From: Nitrospirota bacterium
Lineage (GTDB): Bacteria > Nitrospirota > Nitrospiria > 2-01-FULL-66-17
Length of the DNA stretch: 64,000 nucleotides
Reading direction: 5' to 3'
Assembly: GCA_040757335.1 (NCBI GenBank)
Contig: JBFLXB010000007.1
Coordinates: forward strand, 49,223 to 113,222
Every line of letters begins with the position of its first letter. The first letter of the stretch is position 1. Under the pieces are notes generated by a model, which was given only the letters and a program-made list of their open reading frames with translations, had not been told where the DNA came from and searched no databases. Position numbers and translations under genes: made by a program. Below, piece by piece: positions 59,455 through 64,000 of this stretch.

Positions 59455-60417
59455 CTACGGGACCCAGCCGGGCAACGCGGCCGCCTGCTTCACCCACGTC
59501 GTCATCTGCGCCTCGTTGAGATCGTCCTCGTGGAGGTCGATCCAGCGCGCGTCCTTGCCCGTGCCTCCGGGTGGAACGGGTCGCAGCGACGTGCCGCGGA
59601 AGAAGGTCACCTTGACGTAGTGGGTGAAGACGTGGAACGACAGGAACCAACCCTGGCCCTCGATGCCGTAGAACGGCGAGTTCCACTTCACGGCCTTGCG
59701 CACGTTGGGCACGTTGCGCACGATGAGCGCGTCGAGGCGCTTCCCAATGTCGCGCTTCCAGCCCGGCATCGCGGCGATGTACGCCTGCACCGGGGCGTTG
59801 CCGTCGGCCTTGGCGATTTGCGGATTGCCGCCTGAAAGGAGTTTTACCGGCTTGGCCGTCGCGCCTGCCTTCGACGAGGACTTGGACTTCGGAGCGCCGG
59901 ACCGGAGATTCTTCGCGACCGCGGCCTGGATCAAGGCCTTGAACGCCTGAGCATCGAGCACCTCTCCCTCCCCGATGTCGATGGCGCGACGCGTGTTTCC
60001 CTCGAGGCTGGAGTTGAAGAGCCCCCGAGGGTCCTGCAAGGAGGCGCCCCGGGCGAACGTCAGCTTGACCACCTGCTTGTAGGCCTCTCCCGTGCACACG
60101 ATCCCGGCGTGGGACCAAACGGGCACCCCCAGTGGGTTGCTGGGCTTGATCCATTTGCACTCCTCCAGGATGTCCGGGGCCGCCTCGTGGATAAGACGGC
60201 GAACCTCCGCGAGGGTCTCGGCGCGCCAGCCACCCAGAGACCGGATCCGCTCGTCGATGAGACGAGAAGCCGCCGTCTCGGTCGCGCGCTCCGCTTCCGC
60301 ATCTGGCTTGGCCTTCGCGCCTGCCTTCGGCGGGGACTTGGTGGCCGACTTGCGTGGCTTGCTTGCGCGCGACGTGCCCTTGGCCTTCGGCTCACCTTTC
60401 TTTGGTTTTAGCGCCAC
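59455..60417 (-). CDS. tandem DUF1801 protein with basic N-terminus
   Basis: 320 residues. A Lys/Ala-rich tail (1-45) precedes two DUF1801-type domains: the first (~50-165) has ECKWIKPSNPLGVPVWSHAG, the second (~205-315) AVKWNSPFYGIEGQGWFLSF. Function unknown; the fold is YdhG-like. It lies 18 bases left of the last attC and marks the edge of the cassette array. Confidence 0.75.
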   Translation of the reverse strand: MALKPKKGEPKAKGTSRASKPRKSATKSPPKAGAKAKPDAEAERATETAASRLIDERIRSLGGWRAETLAEVRRLIHEAAPDILEECKWIKPSNPLGVPVWSHAGIVCTGEAYKQVVKLTFARGASLQDPRGLFNSSLEGNTRRAIDIGEGEVLDAQAFKALIQAAVAKNLRSGAPKSKSSSKAGATAKPVKLLSGGNPQIAKADGNAPVQAYIAAMPGWKRDIGKRLDALIVRNVPNVRKAVKWNSPFYGIEGQGWFLSFHVFTHYVKVTFFRGTSLRPVPPGGTGKDARWIDLHEDDLNEAQMTTWVKQAAALPGWVP

Positions 60418-60435
60418 GGGTTATTCTCCAACTTG

Positions 60436-60502
60436 GTGTAACGCCCGACGGCCTGGCGATCAGCGGCCGGCGGGGCCGGTCCGCTGCCTTGGCATGTTAT
60501 GC
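60436..60502 (-). other. attC site 1 (last of the array)
   Basis: Minus-strand GCATAAC ... GTTACAC with paired inner parts (GCAGCGGACC and GGCCGCTGATCGCC). The R' core departs from consensus. It closes the array next to the DUF1801 gene. Confidence 0.65.
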
Positions 60503-60585
60503 CGCATCGTTGCCCTCAAGGTTCGCCACCAGTCGCTGGAGAGAAGAAAACAGGGTCAGGGTGACCCCAATTGTTCCCCACGATC

Positions 60586-60978
60586 TCATTTCTCCACTGG
60601 GGATAACGTGTGGGCATCACGGGCCAGGAGCCAGCGGCCGTCGGGCTGTTCGCGGTATACCGTTATACGATGCCCGGCGAGCCGTGTCGCTTCCCCACCG
60701 GCGCGCGGGGTCACGGACAACTCGTCCCGGCTCCGCGTGTAGGCGACTTCGCCGACGACCACGACCTCTTCCAACTCGCTGATGCAACGGATCGAAAACT
60801 GTTGGTGGGCGGCCGGGAAGTTGGCAAAAAATCCTTCCCGGCCAAACGGCGCTTGGCCCGGATTGAGAAACACGACATCGTCCGCCATCAAGGTGAGTAA
60901 GCGGACAAGATCTCCGGAGTTGACGGCATTGATCCAGGTTGAATGCACCTCGCGGATTTCTCCTTCATCAGGTCCCAT
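60586..60978 (-). CDS. SnoaL/DUF4440-like (NTF2-fold) protein, gene cassette
   Basis: 130 residues. The NTF2-like fold is suggested by IREVHSTWINAVNSGDLVRLLTLM-type spacing, DDVVFLNPGQAP and RDELSVTPRAGG near the end, with ITVYREQPDGRWLLARD as the last strands. Such proteins bind or isomerise small molecules; the ligand is unknown. The ATG is 14 bases after an attC core. A hairpin GGGTCA-GGG-TGACCC (60553-60567) lies just after the gene. Confidence 0.75.
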   Translation of the reverse strand: MGPDEGEIREVHSTWINAVNSGDLVRLLTLMADDVVFLNPGQAPFGREGFFANFPAAHQQFSIRCISELEEVVVVGEVAYTRSRDELSVTPRAGGEATRLAGHRITVYREQPDGRWLLARDAHTLSPVEK

Positions 60979-60992
60979 CTGCGGCCTCCGTC

Positions 60993-61088
60993 GCCAAACA
61001 GCATGATCACGCGGAAATCAGAGTGCTAAGGCTCGTCTCTTCGAGAAGCAGTAAGCCAGCGGTCCGCCTCCGCTGCATGCTGTTGCCA
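60993..61088 (-). other. attC site 2 (degenerate)
   Basis: Minus-strand TGGCAAC ... GTTTGGC, about 96 bases, with the inner arms CAACAGCATG and CATGCTGTTTG complementary. The R'' core is off consensus, but position and pairing fit. Confidence 0.5.
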
Positions 61089-61107
61089 GGCGGCTTGAAG
61101 ACATATC

Positions 61108-61677
61108 CTAGGCGCTGATGGGGACGCATCTTAGAAGGACCGTGCCAGAGGAGAAGGTGCGAGTCTCCACCGGCTTGAGCCTGACCCTGTTCTGAATCTG
61201 CGAGAACGCTGCCTTGCCGGAACCCAGGAAGATCGGGACATAGTAGAGGCGGTATTCGTCGATCAGGCCGGCGGATGCCAAGGCTGAGGCGAGAAGGAGC
61301 CCCCCGACGCCTATGGCCCCGCCGCCGGGCTGCGCTTTGAGTCGTGCGACTTCGGCAACCGCATCCCCTCTTATCAGCCGCGAGTTCCAGTCGACTCTTT
61401 CGAGCGTCGATGAGAAGACAAGTTTGGGGACTGGCTTCCAGATCTGAGCGTACTCAACGATGACGGCAGGCGCCGAAGGGTCCTGGTCGGCCGTTGGCCA
61501 ATATCCAGCCATGAGTTCGTACATGCGGCGACCGTACAGGAGGGTATCGGTCTCGCGCTCAACGTCATTGAAATGCCTGTGGAGCTCCTCATCGGGCACG
61601 ACCCAGCCGGGGTCTCCGGCCGCAGAGTCGATATAGCCATCGAGTGAGAGGGAGGTCGAGTACACGAGTTTGCGCAT
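61108..61677 (-). CDS. RibD C-terminal / dihydrofolate reductase-like protein, gene cassette
   Basis: 189 residues: MRKLVYSTSLSLDGYIDSA, DTLLYGRRMYELMAGYWP and AIGVGGLLLASALASAGLID, the NADPH-binding reductase pattern of the RibD_C family. These are common in cassettes; substrates are usually unknown and it should not be called a resistance DHFR. ATG at 61677 follows AAGGTGG; a GTG three codons earlier is an alternative. Confidence 0.82.
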   Translation of the reverse strand: MRKLVYSTSLSLDGYIDSAAGDPGWVVPDEELHRHFNDVERETDTLLYGRRMYELMAGYWPTADQDPSAPAVIVEYAQIWKPVPKLVFSSTLERVDWNSRLIRGDAVAEVARLKAQPGGGAIGVGGLLLASALASAGLIDEYRLYYVPIFLGSGKAAFSQIQNRVRLKPVETRTFSSGTVLLRCVPISA

Positions 61678-61711
61678 ATCGTCCACCTTGGGAGGGGAGA
61701 TCCGTCAGGCT

Positions 61712-61807
61712 GCCTAACGCCAGAACTAACACCCGCCGGCCTCCGACAAAACGAGCGGAGCGAGTGCGCCCCGCTGGCACCCGGTCGGGTTGAGTGATTT
61801 GTTAGGC
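61712..61807 (-). other. attC site 3
   Basis: Minus-strand GCCTAACAAATCACTCAACC ... GGCGTTAGGC, 96 bases, perfect cores GCCTAAC/GTTAGGC. Close to the classic 59-base-element arms. It contains the stop codon of the HExxH gene. Confidence 0.9.
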
Positions 61808-62368
61808 CTGCACCGGTTTTTTTGTTAAACGCCGTGGCATATGACGGAACATTTTCCTGACCACGCGGGAGAAGAGCAGCAGCGTGTATACAAGCGGCAT
61901 CAGATACCAGTATTGCTGACGCATAAAACGTCGGAAGAGACGCCTTTCCCAACGCTCCGCAACATCTTCTGGCTCTCTGTGCTCTGGCGCACTGGTCGCG
62001 TGAATGTGATGACCGAGTTCGTGGAACAGAGTTTCCGCCAAGGTCACCCTCCGAATGATTGATAGCCGCAGTGCCCATGAGGGCGTGCCTCTGAAGATCT
62101 TATCAAGGTGTAGATCTATAGTGGCCGGATGGTTCTGCTGTTCCCGAAAGTAAAGCCCAGCGGTATGGACGAACGCGACCTTTCGGCCGCGCGATGGTGT
62201 CTTCGCGCGCCGTTGACCTCGCGTAAAGCCTGTTGTTGCGGTGAGGCGTACGTATCGGAGACCCGTCAGAAAACGCGGCGGAACTGTGGAAAGAAGCACA
62301 TGAACATCGTTCGGTACGGTCGGGTGGGGCACATTCGAGTCATTCTGCACGACGACTTCTGGAAACAC
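61802..62368 (-). CDS. HExxH zinc metallopeptidase-like protein, gene cassette
   Basis: 188 residues. The central zinc-protease motif is LFHELGHHIHA (HELGH, near residues 117-121) with a following SAPEHREPEDVAERWE as a possible third ligand. A hydrophobic segment (WYLMPLVYTLLLFSRVV) lies near the C-terminus, followed by a basic end. It resembles no named family that I can identify. The TAA lies inside attC 3. Expression presumably depends on an upstream cassette promoter. Confidence 0.6.
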   Translation of the reverse strand: MFPEVVVQNDSNVPHPTVPNDVHVLLSTVPPRFLTGLRYVRLTATTGFTRGQRRAKTPSRGRKVAFVHTAGLYFREQQNHPATIDLHLDKIFRGTPSWALRLSIIRRVTLAETLFHELGHHIHATSAPEHREPEDVAERWERRLFRRFMRQQYWYLMPLVYTLLLFSRVVRKMFRHMPRRLTKKPVQA

Positions 62369-62386
62369 CGATCGGTTGCCTCCGTT

Positions 62387-62479
62387 GCCTAACGTGAAAA
62401 CTAACCCGCCGGCCCCCGAGCCAACGAGCGGCCGCGAGCCGCCGCGCTCAGACCGGTCGGGTTGAGTGACGGGTTAGGC
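62387..62479 (-). other. attC site 4
   Basis: Minus-strand GCCTAAC ... GTTAGGC, 93 bases, perfect cores, with arms very similar to attC 3 (CACTCAACCCGACCGG). The shared arm sequence suggests a common lineage-specific attC type. Confidence 0.9.
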
Positions 62480-62483
62480 AGCA

Positions 62484-62789
62484 TTATGTACGGTCGGCTC
62501 CACATCTCCAACACTCGGTAAAGGTTGATCCTATAGTTTCCCCACACCGCACACACTTCCACTTGCTCCCCGATCCGGACGAGGCGTCCTTCGTGTGCTC
62601 GTACTCTTCCACAATCGCCTTTGCCCGAGGAAGATCACTGTCTCGCAAGACGCAAACTGTGGGTGGTAAATAGTTTCCGGCACCCTGGTTCGAGACAAGC
62701 GTGTTTGGAATACTTTCAGCATCCAATAAGCTCATCACCAGTGCCGCATCGCCTTGGTCGTATGTTCTGTAAACCGGAGTTACAGACAT
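62484..62789 (-). CDS. DUF2007-like protein with C-terminal zinc ribbon, gene cassette
   Basis: 101 residues. N-terminal VYRTYDQGDAALVMSLLDAE is DUF2007-like; the C-terminus has two CxxC pairs (KCVRCGET and CWRCGAD), a zinc ribbon. Function unknown. The stop is five bases from attC 4. Confidence 0.65.
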   Translation of the reverse strand: MSVTPVYRTYDQGDAALVMSLLDAESIPNTLVSNQGAGNYLPPTVCVLRDSDLPRAKAIVEEYEHTKDASSGSGSKWKCVRCGETIGSTFTECWRCGADRT

Positions 62790-62802
62790 GATGTGGACCG
62801 CT

Positions 62803-62865
62803 GCCTAACGCCAGCGCTAACCGGCGCGCGCTGTTCGCGCGTCCGTGTTCAGCGTCTTGTTGGGC
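62803..62865 (-). other. attC site 5
   Basis: Minus-strand GCCCAAC ... GTTAGGC, 63 bases with an inner hairpin around GCGCGAACAGCGCGC. Short attC of the classic length. Confidence 0.88.
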
Positions 62866-62871
62866 GCGGAG

Positions 62872-63171
62872 TCAGCTGCGAATCGCTTCGGCATGCAACT
62901 TCAATCCCAGAGCCGCGATAACCTTGAGGATGGTGTCGAAGCCGGGGCTGCGCTGGCCGGAAAGCGCTTTGTAGAGACTTTCTCGGGAGAGGCCGGCGTC
63001 ACGCGCGACCTGTGCCATGCCTTTGGCACGCGCAATATCTCCCAGCGCCTTGGCAATGAAGGCCGCATCGCCGTTCGCTTCTTCCAGGCACGCCTCAAAG
63101 TAGGCCGCCATTTCCTTGGGGGTTCTCAGGTGCTCGGCAACATCGTAACGACTGGTCGTAGTTTTTCGCAT
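62872..63171 (-). CDS. HTH antitoxin (addiction module antidote type), gene cassette
   Basis: 99 residues: KTTTSRYDVAEHLRTPKEMA, then a helix-turn-helix AQVARDAGLSRESLYKALSG and SPGFDTILKVIAALGLKL. It belongs with the toxin gene just upstream in a toxin-first (HigBA-like) order, nine bases apart. It would repress the operon and neutralise the toxin. Confidence 0.88.
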   Translation of the reverse strand: MRKTTTSRYDVAEHLRTPKEMAAYFEACLEEANGDAAFIAKALGDIARAKGMAQVARDAGLSRESLYKALSGQRSPGFDTILKVIAALGLKLHAEAIRS

Positions 63172-63180
63172 CGTACACTC

Positions 63181-63471
63181 CTACAGATTGCGGGCAAGAC
63201 GTAACGCGGATTCGATATCCCTGGTTTGAGTGCTCTTGTCACCACCTGCCAGGAGAATCACCACCTCACGTCCGCGCTGTGTAAAATACACCCGGTATCC
63301 CGGCCCGTAATCGATCCGCAATTCTGAGACACCTTCGCCGACCGGCCTGACATCTCCCGCATTGCCAGCCGCCAGGCGCTCGATCCGGGCTTGAACGCGC
63401 GCCCTTGCCCGAATGTCTCGCAGGCGGTCGAGCCACCGGGCGAACACATCGGTCTTGCGAATTTCGATCAC
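63181..63471 (-). CDS. RelE/HigB-type toxin (addiction module killer protein), gene cassette
   Basis: 96 residues: MIEIRKTDVFARWLDRLRD, RIERLAAGNAGDVRPVGEGV, ELRIDYGPGYRVYF and the C-terminal LLAGGDKSTQTRDI, all typical of this RelE-fold family. Such toxins cleave mRNA on the ribosome. Toxin-antitoxin cassettes are common stabilisers of sedentary integron arrays. Confidence 0.9.
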   Translation of the reverse strand: MIEIRKTDVFARWLDRLRDIRARARVQARIERLAAGNAGDVRPVGEGVSELRIDYGPGYRVYFTQRGREVVILLAGGDKSTQTRDIESALRLARNL

Positions 63472-63539
63472 GACGGGAAGAGTGTATCCTAGTGGCTACA
63501 CTTTATCAAATGCTACGAATCGGCACGTCGGAGTGAGCT

Positions 63540-63620
63540 GCCCAACGTCCCGCATGAGCGGCCGAGCGTAAGCGAGGTCCGGCGACCCAAAGGGGCGCGA
63601 ACTCGATGCGGTTGTTAGGC
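63540..63620 (-). other. attC site 6
   Basis: Minus-strand GCCTAACAACCGCATCG ... ACGTTGGGC, 81 bases. Good R'' core and slightly divergent R'. It contains the stop codon of the AT-rich cassette gene. Confidence 0.85.
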
Positions 63621-63908
63621 GTTTTTAAGCTGTTCGAGCCAATCATTAAACCACTCCAGCGGCATTCTCTCTTTAGAAAAATCTAGTTTCTTCAATTGCT
63701 CAAGTGAATAACTATTCGCTAAATACATATCCCATTGAGCATCTACATCTGCGGCAACGCCCGTGGCAACATTTATTGCCTTATCTGTATCTACATCAAA
63801 CATGGCCATATGAAATCGATCACACCAATGAGCAATGTCTTGATGCGTAAATTGTGACGCATCGGGGTTTGCGCGAGTCAATCCCTTTTTTAGTTGAGAT
63901 TTGATCAC
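63615..63908 (-). CDS. AT-rich orphan protein, gene cassette
   Basis: 97 residues with a GTG start preceded by AGGGAG. Acidic and helical (DIAHWCDRFHMAMFDVDTD, MPLEWFNDWLEQLKNA). GC content is clearly lower than in the flanking genes, a sign of separate origin. I recognise no family. Its stop lies inside attC 6. Confidence 0.6.
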   Translation of the reverse strand: MIKSQLKKGLTRANPDASQFTHQDIAHWCDRFHMAMFDVDTDKAINVATGVAADVDAQWDMYLANSYSLEQLKKLDFSKERMPLEWFNDWLEQLKNA

Positions 63909-63925
63909 GGCTCCCTGTGGTCTAC

Positions 63926-64000
63926 CTACGCGGCCTGGGTGATCCGCGCCGAATCCGGCTCCGCGAGGCGCACCAAGGCCGCGCGGAGTTGGGGTAATGC
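63926..64000 (-). CDS. possible C-terminal end of an unidentified gene at the right edge
   Basis: 24 codons and a TAG are open at the edge (ends EPDSARITQAA). It is GC-rich, unlike the next gene, and no attC separates the two. Too short to identify. Confidence 0.3.
   Translation of the reverse strand, partial: ALPQLRAALVRLAEPDSARITQAA

Larger units (their letters stand above)
60436..63908 (-). mobile_element. integron gene-cassette array (no integrase in window)
   Basis: Six attC-like sites alternate with small minus-strand genes. All attC sites have the same orientation, with the R' core (GTTRRRY) on the left and the R'' core on the right when read on the minus strand. Stop codons lie within or a few bases from the sites, as in true cassettes. 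Genes point away from the right side, so attI and intI, if present, would lie beyond 64000. GC content varies strongly between cassettes. Confidence 0.8.

Noticed and set aside
63909..64000. attI site or integrase gene at the right edge
   Set aside because: No R'/R'' core and no tyrosine-recombinase motif is visible in the last 90 bases.

Overview
The window is GC-rich DNA from a Gram-negative bacterium: it encodes a FadL-type outer-membrane protein, a PilY1-type adhesin and a lipoprotein. The gene set (dnaA-dnaN-gyrB-gyrA, smpB/ssrA, smc, ftsY, phoH, ybeY) is chromosomal and lies near the replication-initiation locus. The lineage cannot be fixed from the sequence alone. Long palindromic repeats and the overall gene content are compatible with Nitrospirota or a neighbouring environmental phylum, but this is inference.

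Layout. 1-9.6 kb (minus strand): a probable operon of a FadL-like porin, a PilZ/acyl-CoA dehydrogenase fusion, a remnant ISL3-type insertion sequence, a PilZ/YcgR-like/alpha-beta hydrolase/SAM-methyltransferase fusion, and a membrane hybrid histidine kinase that runs off the left edge. This is the most unusual part of the window. It looks like a c-di-GMP-responsive fatty-acyl signalling or lipid-modification system, loosely reminiscent of the Phc (fatty-acid methyl ester) quorum-sensing system. 9.8-14.9 kb: a truncated, stop-less copy of the tmRNA gene, an RHH/PIN toxin-antitoxin pair, a SWIM-SNF2 helicase, then the intact ssrA and smpB. 15-23 kb: dciA-like gene, gyrA, gyrB, dnaN, dnaA.

23.4-30 kb: ilvE, an FGGY kinase, two membrane proteins, an Nth C-terminal fragment, a nitrilase-family enzyme and a tightly overlapping BFN-JAMM-BFN operon. 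30-34 kb: smc and a small zinc-ribbon protein. 34-48.7 kb: a type IV pilus block with prepilin peptidase, PilS/PilR, a possible structured leader RNA, PilX, PilY1, a lipoprotein and two successive sets of FimT/PilV/PilW-like minor pilins. 48.8-51.2 kb: phoH, ybeY, ftsY. 51.2-59.3 kb (minus): a fused membrane/spermidine-synthase-like protein, a MoaD-like protein with a BNR-repeat protein, and an ECF sigma factor with two DGPF (YciI-like) proteins, VOC, SRPBCC and DoxX genes.

60.4-64 kb: an integron gene-cassette array. Six attC-like sites, all in the same orientation, separate small minus-strand genes (SnoaL-like, RibD/DHFR-like, HExxH metallopeptidase, zinc-ribbon protein, HigB/HigA-type toxin-antitoxin, an AT-rich orphan). 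No integron integrase is inside the window; from the attC orientation it would lie to the right of position 64000 if present.
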